Position numbers and translations under genes: made by a program. A stretch of 64,000 bases of DNA from Mycolicibacterium brumae (GTDB lineage: Bacteria > Actinomycetota > Actinomycetes > Mycobacteriales > Mycobacteriaceae), in the NCBI RefSeq assembly GCF_025215495.1, contig NZ_CP104302.1, forward strand, positions 1,054,001-1,118,000, written 5' to 3'. Positions 53,738 through 63,898 of the stretch are shown in pieces. Every line of letters starts with the position of its first letter. Position 1 is the stretch's first letter. The notes beneath the pieces are model-generated. The model saw only the letters and a list, made by a program, of their open reading frames with translations. It had not been told where the DNA came from and did no database searches.

Positions 53738-53845
53738 AGCATATTTGGTCGATTTTGGAAGTGATCACCATGAAGGTAGGCACCCATGACGGGAGCGTGT
53801 GTGCTAACTCACTTTAGGTCTTTGCTACTCGGCAGTATCTGACGC

Positions 53846-53876
53846 TTAGGTAAGGCAGCCCTATTGTTTCTAAGCT
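53846..53876 (+). promoter_or_regulatory. Iron box 2 and promoter of the GjpA-like gene
   Basis: TTAGGTAAGGCAGCCCTAT (53846-53864) matches 14 of 19 iron-box positions. TAAGCT at 53871-53876, 7 bp after it, is a likely -10, so bound IdeR would cover the -35 region. The coding start is 75 bp downstream. Confidence 0.65.
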
Positions 53877-53951
53877 TGCACTCAGCTAACTTTCAGGCGT
53901 CTCCCGTTACCGGAGGGTGACCTAACACTGATCGATTCAAGGAGAATCTCC

Positions 53952-55301
53952 GTGCAGCTCGCACCACGTCCCGACCAGGCGCCAGCCAAGGTCGTCAGCC
54001 GCAAGAAGAGGGCAGCCATCGCCGGTGCCGCCGCGCTCAGCGCAGGCGCGATCGCCATCACCCCGATTGCCGCGGGTCCCAATATCGCCATGTCCCAGGA
54101 TCGCGATGTCGCGTTGACCGCTGCCTACCAGGGATACATCCCCAACCCGGTTGTGACCCAGGATCCAGGCACCGTCTACAACGGCATCTTCGACATCACG
54201 GTGAATAACCTGACCGGACTGGGCGAGTCGATCATCGCCAACCCGTTCCCGCTGCTGACGCAGATCGGTGAGAACCAGCAGGGCTACTTTGAGCGGGTCG
54301 TTAAGGCGTTCGAGACGATCCAGAAGAACGCTGGCAACTTCTTCTCCGACCAGGACACCAATCCGGACCAGACTGGCATTCAGCAGGGCAACGGCTACGT
54401 TCACGGTACGCGAATGCTGGAGGCTATCGAGGCCGGCGATATCTTCACGGCATACGAAGAGTTCAACACCATGGTTCTGTACAGCAACACGATTGCGAGC
54501 ACCCCGATTGCCGGGCTGTTCCTGAGCACCGTCCCCCGAGGCCAGACGGCCGAGGTCCCGGGGATTCCAGCAATTATGGCGCAGAACGTCGCTGACGCTG
54601 TGAACACCTTGTTCAACACCAAGACCGTCAACAACGGAATCTTCTACTCGACATGGTCGTCATTCGGCGGGGTGCCTTATGAGATGGCCCGCAACATCAG
54701 CGAACTGTCCACGGCCATCCAAGACCAGGACTTCAAGACGGCCCTGAACGTCGTCGTCAATTCCCCGGGGATGACGGTCAATGCCCTGGTCAACGGGTTT
54801 GACTATCTGCCGGACGATACTTGTGCGCGCAACTGCGGAAGTGAAACTGGCGTTGAGTCCTGGCCGGGATTGTTTGCCCCCAAGGGGCAGCAGCACCCCG
54901 GTGGCTTGATCTACCAGGCACTGACCGGAATGGGGCAGTCGGTGGCAACGTCAATTGACAACACCCCTAACGCTCCCAAGAAGTCGCTGCTCAGCGGCTC
55001 GGGTCTGGGTCTGGACAAGCTGAAGGACGCACTGAAGCTCGACGGCATCCTCGGTAAGAAGGACGCGGCGACCGCCACCACGCTGGCCAAGTCCGCAGCC
55101 GCTGACAGCAGCGACTCGAAGGATCCGGTGAAGCAACTGAGCACCGGTCTCAAGAAGGCCAGCGATGATGCCAAGGCTTCGGTTAAGAAGCTGACCGGCA
55201 AGGTCGAGTCCTCGGTCAAGAAGGTCACCGACTCCGTGAAGAAGGCGGCGTCGAGCTTGTCCGGTAAGAAGGACAGCGGCAACTCCGGCAGCGAAAGCTA
55301 A
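53952..55301 (+). CDS. Exported envelope protein, GjpA-like (putative outer-membrane porin family)
   Basis: A 449-residue exported protein. N-terminus: RKKRA then a hydrophobic stretch (AAIAGAAALSAGAIAITPIAAG), a signal peptide. The middle (about 45-340) is low in charge and resembles, from memory, mycobacterial proteins annotated as GjpA-type porins (TGLGESIIANPFPLLTQIGE, VVNSPGMTVNALVNGFDY). From about 355 the tail is rich in Lys/Ser/Asp (SVKKLTGKVESSVKKVTDSV), which could bind the envelope or act as a linker. Start GTG at 53952 with AAGGAGA about 6 nt upstream. Base composition looks visibly less GC-rich than its neighbours. Family assignment is tentative. Confidence 0.6.
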   Translation: MQLAPRPDQAPAKVVSRKKRAAIAGAAALSAGAIAITPIAAGPNIAMSQDRDVALTAAYQGYIPNPVVTQDPGTVYNGIFDITVNNLTGLGESIIANPFPLLTQIGENQQGYFERVVKAFETIQKNAGNFFSDQDTNPDQTGIQQGNGYVHGTRMLEAIEAGDIFTAYEEFNTMVLYSNTIASTPIAGLFLSTVPRGQTAEVPGIPAIMAQNVADAVNTLFNTKTVNNGIFYSTWSSFGGVPYEMARNISELSTAIQDQDFKTALNVVVNSPGMTVNALVNGFDYLPDDTCARNCGSETGVESWPGLFAPKGQQHPGGLIYQALTGMGQSVATSIDNTPNAPKKSLLSGSGLGLDKLKDALKLDGILGKKDAATATTLAKSAAADSSDSKDPVKQLSTGLKKASDDAKASVKKLTGKVESSVKKVTDSVKKAASSLSGKKDSGNSGSES

Positions 55302-55329
55302 GCCAACCAGCGTTAAACGCACCAACAGC

Positions 55330-55358
55330 ACCGGGCCCCCTCACCGAGGGGGCCCGGT
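55330..55358. terminator. Bidirectional hairpin after the GjpA-like gene
   Basis: ACCGGGCCCCCTC pairs perfectly with GAGGGGGCCCGGT around ACC (13-bp stem). No T tract. It lies between convergent genes. Confidence 0.75.
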
Positions 55359-55371
55359 CTGCGTTGGAAGC

Positions 55372-55938
55372 TCAGCGCGGGGGAGCGGGATCGATCGCTT
55401 GGGCGGGCAGCACCTCGGCGATCACCCGAGACAGCTGTTGGATCGGGGCCGGACCGGACCCGTCGGGCAATGTCAGCGCCACATACACCGGCCGGTCCAC
55501 CGCGTACCAGGTCACCCGATCGCCCTCGGCGACCCGGAACCACCCCACGTCGTCGACCTGCTGGATGGGGGAGCCGACCACGAAGTCCCCTGGCCGGTCC
55601 AGCCCGCAGCGCATGATGACGGGGAACTCGCCCGAGTCACGCCATGCGGCCACCCCGGCCGGGGCCGGGTCCGCGATCTCCGCGGTTTCATAGTCGCCCA
55701 GTTGATCCGGAACGGCGTCTAGCAATTTCGCACAATCTGGTGACTCGGCCTGCGGGGCGGGAACGGTGGCGACCGGCACGGGACCGAAATCGTGCGACTT
55801 ACTGCGCGCCACCACCAGGAACGTCGAGAGCACGCCGATCCCCAACAGCGCCGCGATGATCATCGTGGTGGTCGACGGGCCGTCAGACGCTGGAGAATCC
55901 GGCCGCTCTGCGTCGGCGTCGGGCTCCGGTTCCGTCAC
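55372..55938 (-). CDS. DUF3515 membrane-anchored protein
   Basis: A 188-residue protein with one transmembrane helix near residues 25-45 (MIIAALLGIGVLSTFLVVA) and an exported DUF3515 domain. The domain has two Cys (SPDCAKLL and MRCGLDRP) and a conserved WYAVDRPVYVAL. It matches Rv2980 by position. The GTG start at 55938 has GAGGAGA about 7 nt upstream. Function unknown. It diverges from thiL. Confidence 0.85.
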   Translation of the reverse strand: MTEPEPDADAERPDSPASDGPSTTTMIIAALLGIGVLSTFLVVARSKSHDFGPVPVATVPAPQAESPDCAKLLDAVPDQLGDYETAEIADPAPAGVAAWRDSGEFPVIMRCGLDRPGDFVVGSPIQQVDDVGWFRVAEGDRVTWYAVDRPVYVALTLPDGSGPAPIQQLSRVIAEVLPAQAIDPAPPR

Positions 55939-56014
55939 AGCCGTCTCCTCGCCTCGCGTCTCTGCAATGCCATACTCGGGCCAACGTACCGCAGCGACCT
56001 GACCGGAGACCGCC

Positions 56015-57001
56015 GTGACCCAGCACGATCCCACCCTCGGTGAGCTGGGCGAATTCGCCGTCATCGACGCCGTCGCCGCAGGTAGGGCACACCCGGACGG
56101 GGTGCTGGTCGGGCCTGGCGACGACGCCGCGGTGCTCGCTACCCCCGACGGGCGGACTGTCGTCAGCACCGACATGCTGGTGCAGGACCGCCACTTCCGG
56201 CTGGACTGGTCCACCCCGCAGCAGATCGGCCGCCGCGCCATCGCGCAGAACGCCGCCGACATCGAGGCGATGGGCGCGATGCCGACGGGATTCCTCGTCG
56301 CGTTCGGCGCCCCGGCCGAGACGCCCGCGCGGATGGCCACCGAACTGTCCGACGGACTGTCGGAGGAGGCTGCCAAGGTCGGGGCATCCGTCGTCGGCGG
56401 GGACCTGGTGACCGCGCCGCAGTGGGTGGTGTCGGTGACCGCGCTCGGAGACCTGGGCGGCCGCCCCGCTGTGCTGCGCTCCGGCACCCGTGCCGGTGAC
56501 GTCGTCGCCGTCAGCGGCGAACTGGGCCGCTCCGCTGGCGGGTACGCGCTGCTGGCAGCCGGAGCCACGGAGCTGGGCCCGGAGCTGTCCGCGCTGGTGG
56601 AGCGCCACCTCACCCCGGTCCCGCCGTACGGCCAGGGTGCGGTGGCCGCGGCGGCGGGCGCGACCGCGATGACCGATATCTCCGACGGTCTGATCACCGA
56701 CCTCGCCCAGCTCGCCGAGGCGTCCGGGGTGGGGATCGAGTTGTCCACCACGGAGCTGGCGCCCGACACCGACGCGCTCGTCGTCGCCGCGGCGGCGCTG
56801 TCGCTGGACCCGGCCGTCGTCAACGAATGGGTGCTCGGCGGCGGCGAGGACCACGCGCTGGCCGCCACGTTCCCGTCGCACATCGAATTGCCGGAGCGCT
56901 GGCGAGCCATTGGGCAGGTCGTCGAGCAGCCCGGGATCCGGGTGGACGGGCAGGCGTGGCAGGGTCCGGCGGGCTGGGACTCATACGGCGCAACCCGTTA
57001 G
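56015..57001 (+). CDS. thiL: Thiamine-monophosphate kinase
   Basis: A 328-residue kinase (AIR-synthase fold) making thiamine diphosphate, the cofactor IlvB needs. GPGDDAAVL and VVSTDMLVQDRHFRLDW are the Mg/ATP motifs; TDISDGLITDLAQLAEAS is the second metal site. GTG start at 56015 with CGGAGA upstream. ung follows 9 nt after its stop. Confidence 0.96.
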   Translation: MTQHDPTLGELGEFAVIDAVAAGRAHPDGVLVGPGDDAAVLATPDGRTVVSTDMLVQDRHFRLDWSTPQQIGRRAIAQNAADIEAMGAMPTGFLVAFGAPAETPARMATELSDGLSEEAAKVGASVVGGDLVTAPQWVVSVTALGDLGGRPAVLRSGTRAGDVVAVSGELGRSAGGYALLAAGATELGPELSALVERHLTPVPPYGQGAVAAAAGATAMTDISDGLITDLAQLAEASGVGIELSTTELAPDTDALVVAAAALSLDPAVVNEWVLGGGEDHALAATFPSHIELPERWRAIGQVVEQPGIRVDGQAWQGPAGWDSYGATR

Positions 57002-57010
57002 GTTGACCGG

Positions 57011-57703
57011 GTGACTGAAGCAGCAGGCCCGCGTCCGCTGGAAGAACTCGTCGACCCCGGCTGGGCGACGGCGCTGGCCCCGGTACGGGACCGGATCACC
57101 GACATGGGCGCGTTCCTGCGCGCCGAACTGAGCCACGGCCGCGGCTACCTGCCGGCGGGCGAGAACGTGCTGCGCGCGTTCACCTTCCCGTTCGAGCAGG
57201 TCAGGGTGCTGATAGTCGGCCAGGATCCGTACCCCACGCCCGGACACGCGATGGGACTGAGCTTCTCCGTCGCGCCCGACGTGCGGCCGATACCGCGCAG
57301 CCTGCAGAACATCTTCACCGAGTACGGGTCCGACCTGGGCCTGCCGATGCCGTCCAACGGCGACCTCACGCCGTGGGCGCAGCGTGGCGTGATGATGCTC
57401 AACAGGGTGCTGACGGTGCGGCCCGGCACCCCCGCATCGCACCGCGGGAAGGGCTGGGAGGACGTCACCGAATGCGCCATCCGGGCGCTCGCGGAGCGCC
57501 CGCAGCCGTACGTGGCGATCCTGTGGGGCCGTGACGCCGGCACCCTCAAACCCATGCTCGGGCCGCGCTGCGCGGTGATCGAGTCCCCGCACCCCTCGCC
57601 GCTGTCGGCCTCCCGCGGCTTCTTCGGGTCCCGGCCGTTCAGCCGGGCCAACGCCCTGCTGACCGAGGCGGGCGCCGGGCCCATCGACTGGCAGCTGCCC
57701 TGA
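57011..57703 (+). CDS. ung: Uracil-DNA glycosylase
   Basis: A 230-residue family-1 UDG that removes uracil from DNA. The water-activating Asp72 is in [13 protein letters not shown]. The DNA-contact Ser-Pro loop [14 protein letters not shown] holds the His. The GTG start at 57011 lies 9 nt after thiL, with TAGGTT at 56999-57004 6 nt upstream (overlapping the thiL stop), so it may also start its own leaderless transcript. Confidence 0.97.
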   Translation: MTEAAGPRPLEELVDPGWATALAPVRDRITDMGAFLRAELSHGRGYLPAGENVLRAFTFPFEQVRVLIVGQDPYPTPGHAMGLSFSVAPDVRPIPRSLQNIFTEYGSDLGLPMPSNGDLTPWAQRGVMMLNRVLTVRPGTPASHRGKGWEDVTECAIRALAERPQPYVAILWGRDAGTLKPMLGPRCAVIESPHPSPLSASRGFFGSRPFSRANALLTEAGAGPIDWQLP

Positions 57704-57802
57704 CAGGGAGGGTGCGGGCACGCCAAAAGCGCCCCACCACCGAAAGGTGACGAGGCGCCTGGTGACGCTCAGGGAAGCGGGTGCGGGCACCCGCAACGCC
57801 GA

Positions 57803-57997
57803 CTAACCGCGCGCGACCTTGCCGGCCTTGATGCACGAGGTGCAGGCGTTGACGCGCTTCTTGTTGCCGCCCGGGCGGTCAACAGAGTGCACGACCTGGA
57901 TGTTCGGATCCCACCGGCGGTTGGTGCGACGGTGGGAGTGCGACACCGACTTGCCGAAGCCGGGGCCCTTTCCGCAGATGTCGCAGACGGCAGCCAT
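57803..57997 (-). CDS. rpmB: 50S ribosomal protein L28 (Zn-binding form)
   Basis: A 64-residue L28. CxxC pairs at Cys5/Cys8 and Cys52/Cys55 mark the zinc-binding (C+) form. Mycobacteria usually have a second, zinc-free L28 copy used in zinc shortage, not in this window. Start ATG at 57997 with GAGGAG about 7 nt upstream. Confidence 0.95.
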   Translation of the reverse strand: MAAVCDICGKGPGFGKSVSHSHRRTNRRWDPNIQVVHSVDRPGGNKKRVNACTSCIKAGKVARG

Positions 57998-58167
57998 GTA
58001 GCACTCCTCGAAGTCGATAACTTTCCGGGCCAACGACCTCACGGGTGGCCCGACAACCTGACCAGAATACCGAGGATGCACAGATAGCCAAAATCCGGAG
58101 TCAGGTCCGTCGGTCACAGTGGCTAGCATGGCCCCGTTGGACACGGCGGCGCGGAAGGGGTGCGGCG

Positions 58168-59871
58168 ATGGCGGAACGTCAGCTCGACGGCTCCGCGCTG
58201 CGCCAGTGGGCGCACGCCTGCGTCGGCGCGCTGATCACCCACACCGACGAGATCAACCGCCTCAATGTCTTCCCGGTGCCCGACGGGGACACCGGCACGA
58301 ACATGCTGTTCACCATGCGCGCCGCGGCAGCGGAGGCCGATCGCTGCGCTGACGGCGCCGACGTGGTGGCGGTGGCCGGCGCGCTGGCCGCAGGTGCGCT
58401 CGGCGGCGCCCGCGGAAACTCCGGGGTGATCCTGTCGCAGATCCTGCGCGGCTTGGCCGACGTCACCGCCTTCGCCGCCGCCAAGGCCGGTGGCACGCTC
58501 GACGCCATCGACGCGGCGGTGCTGGCCTCCGGGCTCCGGCACGGGGTGGCCGTCGCGGTCACCGCGATGGGCGGTGAGCTGATCGAGGGCACCGTCGTCT
58601 CGGTGCTGCAGGCCGCCGGCGACGCCGCGGACCGCGGCGCGGCCTCCGGGGACGGCCTGCCCGCGGTGCTGGGCGCGGTCACCGACGCCGCAGCCGCCGC
58701 CCTGGACCACACCCCGGATCAGCTGGACGTGCTGGCCCGCTCCGGGGTGGTCGACGCCGGCGGTCGCGGGCTGCTGGTGCTTCTGGACCAACTGCGCGCG
58801 ACGGTCACCGGGCAGGACGCCTCCGACCGGCCCGCCTACGAGCCGCAGGTGGACATCACCTGCGCGGGGATGACGCCGGAGGCCGCCGAGCGGTGGAACG
58901 CCGAGCATGCTGAGCCGGTTGAGCTCTCGCCGTCCGCGCCCGCATTCGAGGTGATGTACCTGTTGTCTGGGCTCTCCGAGCGCGCCGTGCCCCAGTTGCG
59001 CCGCCGCCTGGAGGACCTCGGCGACTCGGTGTCCATCGCCGCCGCCGCCGACGGCGCCGGCGAACATTCCGTGCACGTGCACACCGACGACGCGGGCGCC
59101 GCGATCGAAGCAGGCCTGGCGCACGGCGCGGTGTCCCGGATCCGGGTCGCCTCGTTGACCGGCCCGGGTCAGGCGGAGGTGGCGCCCGCCGGCTGGCAGC
59201 GCGAACGCGCGGTGCTGGCGGTGGTCGACGGCGACGGCGCCGCGCAACTGTTCGCCGATGAGGGCGCGGTGGTGTTGCGGCCCGAGCACACCGGCGACGG
59301 CCCGTTCGTCAGCGCGCACCAGCTGCTGCGCGCGATCGTCGACACCGGCGCGGCCAAGGTGATGGTGCTGCCCAACGGTTACGTCGCCGTCGAGGAACTC
59401 GTCGCGGGCTGCACCGCCGCGATCGGCTGGGGCATCGACGTCGTCCCGCTGCCCACCGGCTCCATGGTCGCCGGCCTGGCGGCGATGGCGGTGCACGATC
59501 CCGCCCGCCGCGCCGTCGACGACGGTTACGCGATGGCGCAGGTCGCCGGCGTCACCCGGCACGGCTCGGTCCGGGTGGCCACCGAGCAGGCGCTGACCTG
59601 GGCCGGATCCTGCCGGGTCGGCGACGGTCTGGGCATCACCGGCGACGAGGTGATGGTGGTGCGTCATGACCTGACCGCCGCCGCGCGCGGACTCATCGAC
59701 CTGATGTTGGGGCCCGGCGGGGAATTGGTGACGGTGCTGCTGGGAGAGGGAGTCGACCCGCGGATCGGTGAGCTGCTGGCCGAGCACGTGCGCCGCTACC
59801 ACCTGGCCGCCGAACTGGTCTGCTACGTCAGCGGTCACCGCGGCGACGAGATCCTCATCGGAGTTGAGTGA
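58168..59871 (+). CDS. DAK2-domain kinase (FakA/DhaL-like)
   Basis: A 567-residue protein. The DAK2 kinase domain has [13 protein letters not shown] with metal-binding Asp39 and Asp41, plus [13 protein letters not shown]. The C-terminal half is a DegV-like fatty-acid-binding region. Relatives are fatty acid kinases working with a DegV partner. The ATG at 58168 has GGAAGGGG about 7 nt upstream. It corresponds to Rv2974c/Rv2975c, which appear split in M. tuberculosis, while this copy is intact. recG starts 10 nt after it. Confidence 0.9.
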   Translation: MAERQLDGSALRQWAHACVGALITHTDEINRLNVFPVPDGDTGTNMLFTMRAAAAEADRCADGADVVAVAGALAAGALGGARGNSGVILSQILRGLADVTAFAAAKAGGTLDAIDAAVLASGLRHGVAVAVTAMGGELIEGTVVSVLQAAGDAADRGAASGDGLPAVLGAVTDAAAAALDHTPDQLDVLARSGVVDAGGRGLLVLLDQLRATVTGQDASDRPAYEPQVDITCAGMTPEAAERWNAEHAEPVELSPSAPAFEVMYLLSGLSERAVPQLRRRLEDLGDSVSIAAAADGAGEHSVHVHTDDAGAAIEAGLAHGAVSRIRVASLTGPGQAEVAPAGWQRERAVLAVVDGDGAAQLFADEGAVVLRPEHTGDGPFVSAHQLLRAIVDTGAAKVMVLPNGYVAVEELVAGCTAAIGWGIDVVPLPTGSMVAGLAAMAVHDPARRAVDDGYAMAQVAGVTRHGSVRVATEQALTWAGSCRVGDGLGITGDEVMVVRHDLTAAARGLIDLMLGPGGELVTVLLGEGVDPRIGELLAEHVRRYHLAAELVCYVSGHRGDEILIGVE

Positions 59872-59881
59872 CGGGGTCTCG

Positions 59882-62146
59882 ATGGCGAAACTGAGCGATC
59901 AGCTGGACTTCATCGTCGGCGCGAAGGCGGCGGCCGAACTCGATGAGCACCTCGGCATCCGCACCGTCGACGACCTGCTGCGGCACTACCCGCGCAAGTA
60001 CATTCAGGGCACCACGGTCATCGACGACGGCCACATCCCCAAGGAGGGGGAGCACGTCACCTTCGTCGACACCGTCACCGGCGTCACTTCCCGCTGGACC
60101 CGCGGCAAACCGTCGCGCGAATTCATCGTCGCCACCCTCGGGCATCATCGGCCCAAGCTGAGCGCGACGTTCTTCAACGCGCGGTTCCTCAAGCAGATCC
60201 TGCTCGAAGGGTCGCTGGTGATGATCTCCGGCGAACTGGGCAGCTTCCGCGGCGATCTGCAGCTCACCCATCCGGAGTTCCTGATCCTGAAATCCCCACT
60301 GGGGCATGCGGGCAAGGGGTCACGCTCGATGGTCAAGGTCGCCACCGCGGCCCGGGACACCGAGGGCGTGGTGGGGCTGGAGGCGTTCAAACGCGATTCC
60401 CTCCCGATCTATCCGGCCACCAAGAAGCTGCAGAGCTGGGACATCTACCTGTGTGTGCGGCAGGTGCTGGCGATGCTGGACCCGGTGCCGGATCCATTGC
60501 CGGACTGGATCGTCGCGCGCTACGGACTGATGTCCGAAGACGAGGCGCTGCGCGCCATCCACCTGGCCGAGCATCCGGGGGAGCGGGAACGCGCGTTGCA
60601 CCGGATCCGGTTCGACGAGTCGGTGGGCTTGCAGTGGGCGCTGGCCCGCCGGCGATACGGCGAACAGTCCGAATCCGGACCGTCTGCTGCGGTGCTGAGT
60701 TCCGGTCTGCGTTCGGACTTGGTGGCGCGGCTGCCATTTGAGCTCACCGCCGGCCAGCGGGATGTGCTGGAGGTGATCTCCGACGACCTTGCCCGGACCC
60801 GACCAATGAACCGGATGTTGCAGGGTGAGGTGGGCTCCGGCAAGACCATCGTGGCACTGCTGGCGATGGCGCAGATGGTGGACGCCGGATACCAGTGCGC
60901 GCTGCTGGCGCCCACTGAAGTGCTCGCCGAGCAGCACGCCCGATCGATGCGAAATGTGTTGGGCTCCTTGGCGATGGCCGGCCAACTCGGCGGCGCCGAG
61001 CACGCCACCCGGGTCACTCTGCTGACCGGCTCGATGTCCGCGGCGCAGAAGCGCGAGGTGCGCGACGAGATCGCCTCCGGGGAGGCCGGCATTGTGATCG
61101 GCACCCACGCCCTGCTGCAGGACACCGTGGAGTTCCACAAGCTCGGCATGGTGGTGGTCGACGAACAGCACCGCTTCGGGGTGGAACAGCGAGACACCTT
61201 GCGCGCCAAGGCGAAAGAGGGGATCACCCCGCACCTGCTGGTGATGACCGCCACTCCCATTCCGCGCACCATCGCGCTGACCGTGTACGGCGATCTGGAA
61301 ACCTCGACGCTGCGTGAGCTGCCCAAGGGGCGCCAGCCGATCAGCACCAGCGCGGTCTTCTTCCGGGATGAGGGCAAGCGCAAGTGGTACGACCGGGTGT
61401 GGGATCGGATTCGCGAGGAGGTGGCGCAGGGCCGTCAGGCCTACGTCGTCGCGCCGCGGATCGACGATGACGACGACGCCAAGCATCCCGACGATGGTGA
61501 CACCGACGCCCCCGCCGACCGGCAGAACGTCCGGAAGGCGACCGCGGTCACCACGCTGTACGAGCAGCTCGGGATCCGCGAGCTGCGCGGCCTGCGGCTG
61601 GGCCTCATGCACGGCAAACTCAGCGCGGAGGAGAAGGACGCGGCGATGTCCGCGTTCCGCGACGGCGAGATCGATGTGCTGGTCTGCACCACCGTCGTCG
61701 AGGTTGGCGTCGACGTCCCGAACGCCACCGCGATGGCCATCGTCGACGCCGACTGGTTCGGCATCAGCCAGCTGCATCAGCTGCGTGGGCGGATCGGCCG
61801 CGGCGAGCACGCCAGCGTGTGCATGCTGCTCACCGAACTGCCCTCGACGTCGAAGGCCGGAGTGCGACTCAAGGCGGTGGCCGACACCCTCGACGGGTTC
61901 GCGCTGGCCGAGTTGGACCTCGCCGAGCGCCGGGAGGGAAATGTGTTGGGGCGCGACCAATCCGGGCGCAGCGTCGGACTGCGACTGCTGTCGCTGCTGG
62001 AGCATCGGGAAATCATCGAGACCGCCCGGCTGCTATGCGACGAGATCGCCGCCGAGGATCCCGACCTGTCGAATCAGCCCGGGATGGACCAGCTGGCAGC
62101 GCATTTCATCGAGGACGAGCGCATGCAGTACTTGGAGAAGTCCTAA
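59882..62146 (+). CDS. recG: ATP-dependent DNA helicase RecG
   Basis: A 754-residue superfamily-2 helicase that remodels stalled forks. An N-terminal wedge/OB domain precedes the motor. Motif I GEVGSGKT is at 315-322, DEQH (Walker B) at 427-430, TATPIPRT and QLRGRIGRGEH follow. The ATG at 59882 is preferred; a GTG at 59876 is also possible. It is 10 nt after the DAK2 gene. Confidence 0.97.
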   Translation: MAKLSDQLDFIVGAKAAAELDEHLGIRTVDDLLRHYPRKYIQGTTVIDDGHIPKEGEHVTFVDTVTGVTSRWTRGKPSREFIVATLGHHRPKLSATFFNARFLKQILLEGSLVMISGELGSFRGDLQLTHPEFLILKSPLGHAGKGSRSMVKVATAARDTEGVVGLEAFKRDSLPIYPATKKLQSWDIYLCVRQVLAMLDPVPDPLPDWIVARYGLMSEDEALRAIHLAEHPGERERALHRIRFDESVGLQWALARRRYGEQSESGPSAAVLSSGLRSDLVARLPFELTAGQRDVLEVISDDLARTRPMNRMLQGEVGSGKTIVALLAMAQMVDAGYQCALLAPTEVLAEQHARSMRNVLGSLAMAGQLGGAEHATRVTLLTGSMSAAQKREVRDEIASGEAGIVIGTHALLQDTVEFHKLGMVVVDEQHRFGVEQRDTLRAKAKEGITPHLLVMTATPIPRTIALTVYGDLETSTLRELPKGRQPISTSAVFFRDEGKRKWYDRVWDRIREEVAQGRQAYVVAPRIDDDDDAKHPDDGDTDAPADRQNVRKATAVTTLYEQLGIRELRGLRLGLMHGKLSAEEKDAAMSAFRDGEIDVLVCTTVVEVGVDVPNATAMAIVDADWFGISQLHQLRGRIGRGEHASVCMLLTELPSTSKAGVRLKAVADTLDGFALAELDLAERREGNVLGRDQSGRSVGLRLLSLLEHREIIETARLLCDEIAAEDPDLSNQPGMDQLAAHFIEDERMQYLEKS

Positions 62147-62241
62147 ACACGGCGGGTTTCGGGCGGGTGTCGCTGATGGTGAGACGGTGCCCGTGTGAGG
62201 GTCGAATTTTCTCATAGAACTCTCAACCCACATGGTCTGTT

Positions 62242-62262
62242 TTCCGTTGTCTCGCAACGGAA
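62242..62262. promoter_or_regulatory. Dyad upstream of the DUF222/HNH gene
   Basis: TTCCGTTG-TCTCG-CAACGGAA, perfect 8-bp arms, 31 bp before the gene start and just upstream of its likely -10 (TAGCGT, 62281-62286). Candidate operator. Confidence 0.5.
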
Positions 62263-62293
62263 CTTGTCGGACCCGAGGTATAGCGTTCTTGCT

Positions 62294-63898
62294 ATGAGCA
62301 GCAACGCCTACGCCGACCGGGAGGCGATCTTCGCCGCCCTCGCGCAGGCCGAAACTGCTCACCGTGTCTTGGCTTCGGCGTCCCTCGACGCGCTCTCGTC
62401 GGAGGAGGTGTTGGAGGTGCTCGCGCGCCGGGAGGCGCTCGCGTGGCGGGCCCCGGCGGCCGACCACCGACTGCTCGCCCGGTTGGTGGCTGACGGCAAT
62501 CCGGGGGTGTTGGGGGCGGCGAACCTCACCCTCGTGTTGGAGGAGCGTCTGCGGATCTCCCGCGGCGTCGCCCGACGGCGTCTGGCTGAGGCCGCCGACC
62601 TCGGACCCCGGGTCGCGTTGGATGGGCAACCCCTGGAACCGGTGATGCCGTCGGTTGCTGAAGGGGTGGCGGACGGGGTGATCGGCCCGGAACAGGTCGC
62701 GATCGTGCGAGACACCTACGCGAAGATCCCGGCGGCGGTGGATCCGGAGACCCGGGCTGATGCCGAGAAGGAGTTGGCCGAGCTCGCCACGCAGTACGGG
62801 CCCTCGCATTTGAGCAAACTGGCGACCATGCTGCTCATGGTCCTCGATCCGGACGGGGACTTCGCCGATCGGCGCCGCGCCGCCGCCCGCGGCCTGTCCG
62901 TCGGCGCACAGACCCATGACGGGATGCGCAACCTGCGGGCGCGGTTGACCCCCGAAGCCTGGGCCACCCTGGAACCCATCCTGGAAAAGTTGGCGGCGCC
63001 GGGCATGTGCAATCCCGACGATGAACACCCCTGTGTCTCGGGAACACCGTCGGAGGAGCAGATTCAGGGTGATCGGCGCACGATCGCCCAGCGCAACCAC
63101 GACGCCCTGGTCGCGGCGATGCGGGCACTGCTGGCCTCCGGCGACCTCGGGCAACACAACGGACTACCCGTCACGGTGATTGTGACGACGACACTTGCGG
63201 AGCTGAACGCCGCGGCCCACGGTGGGGTGCCCGCCGATCTCGGGGGCGCGGCGGTCACCGACCCGGTGGTGACGATCGCGGGCCCGGGCGCCCCGAGCGG
63301 CGGCCCGGTGACCCCGGCCGTGCCGGAACCGCCCGAGAACCCGACTGCCACTGATCCTGCCGGACTCCCGACCCCCTACGTCCCCGCGGCGCTCACGGGG
63401 TGGGCGGTGACTGCGGGCGGGTCGATGGTTCCGATGAGTGATTTCCTGCGAATGGCATCGCATGCCCTGCATTACCTGGTGATCTTCGACGGACGTGGCC
63501 GACCGTTGTGGCTGGGTCGGACCAAGCGTCTCGCGTCAGCCGATCAGCGGCTGGTCCTGTTCGCCCGGGACAAGGGATGCACCCGGCCGGGGTGCACAGC
63601 CAGCGCCTACCGGTGCCAGGCCGATCACCTCGACAATTTCAGCCAGGACGGCCAGACGAATGTCGACGAGCTGGGGCTGGACTGCGGCCCGGACAATCGG
63701 ATGGCCTACCAACAGAACTGGAGCACCCGACTCAACACCGACGGCCGCGTGGAGTGGATCCCACCACCACACTTGGATCGCGGGCAGCCGCGGGTCAATC
63801 CGTATCACCAGCCGGCCGACATGCTCGCCCACTTCCACAAACGCTTCCGACACCAACACCCACCCGGGACGGACCCGCCCCAAGGCCCAGCACGCTAG
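62294..63898 (+). CDS. DUF222/HNH endonuclease-domain protein (13E12 repeat family)
   Basis: A 534-residue protein of the 13E12/REP-like family common in mycobacteria. An N-terminal DUF222 helical region covers about residues 30-340. A Pro/Thr/Ala-rich linker (about 330-370) follows. The C-terminal HNH nuclease region is GCTRPGCTASAYRCQADHLDNF...CGPDN. ATG at 62294 has TAGCGT 7 nt upstream (leaderless pattern). The gene family is often repeated in a genome and its function is not settled; it may be mobile or a defence-type nuclease. Confidence 0.85.
   Translation: MSSNAYADREAIFAALAQAETAHRVLASASLDALSSEEVLEVLARREALAWRAPAADHRLLARLVADGNPGVLGAANLTLVLEERLRISRGVARRRLAEAADLGPRVALDGQPLEPVMPSVAEGVADGVIGPEQVAIVRDTYAKIPAAVDPETRADAEKELAELATQYGPSHLSKLATMLLMVLDPDGDFADRRRAAARGLSVGAQTHDGMRNLRARLTPEAWATLEPILEKLAAPGMCNPDDEHPCVSGTPSEEQIQGDRRTIAQRNHDALVAAMRALLASGDLGQHNGLPVTVIVTTTLAELNAAAHGGVPADLGGAAVTDPVVTIAGPGAPSGGPVTPAVPEPPENPTATDPAGLPTPYVPAALTGWAVTAGGSMVPMSDFLRMASHALHYLVIFDGRGRPLWLGRTKRLASADQRLVLFARDKGCTRPGCTASAYRCQADHLDNFSQDGQTNVDELGLDCGPDNRMAYQQNWSTRLNTDGRVEWIPPPHLDRGQPRVNPYHQPADMLAHFHKRFRHQHPPGTDPPQGPAR

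Noticed and set aside
53548..53817. 90-codon frame in the gap before the GjpA-like gene
   Set aside because: Crosses iron box 1 and the hairpin, has no ribosome site, and its translation matches nothing recognisable.
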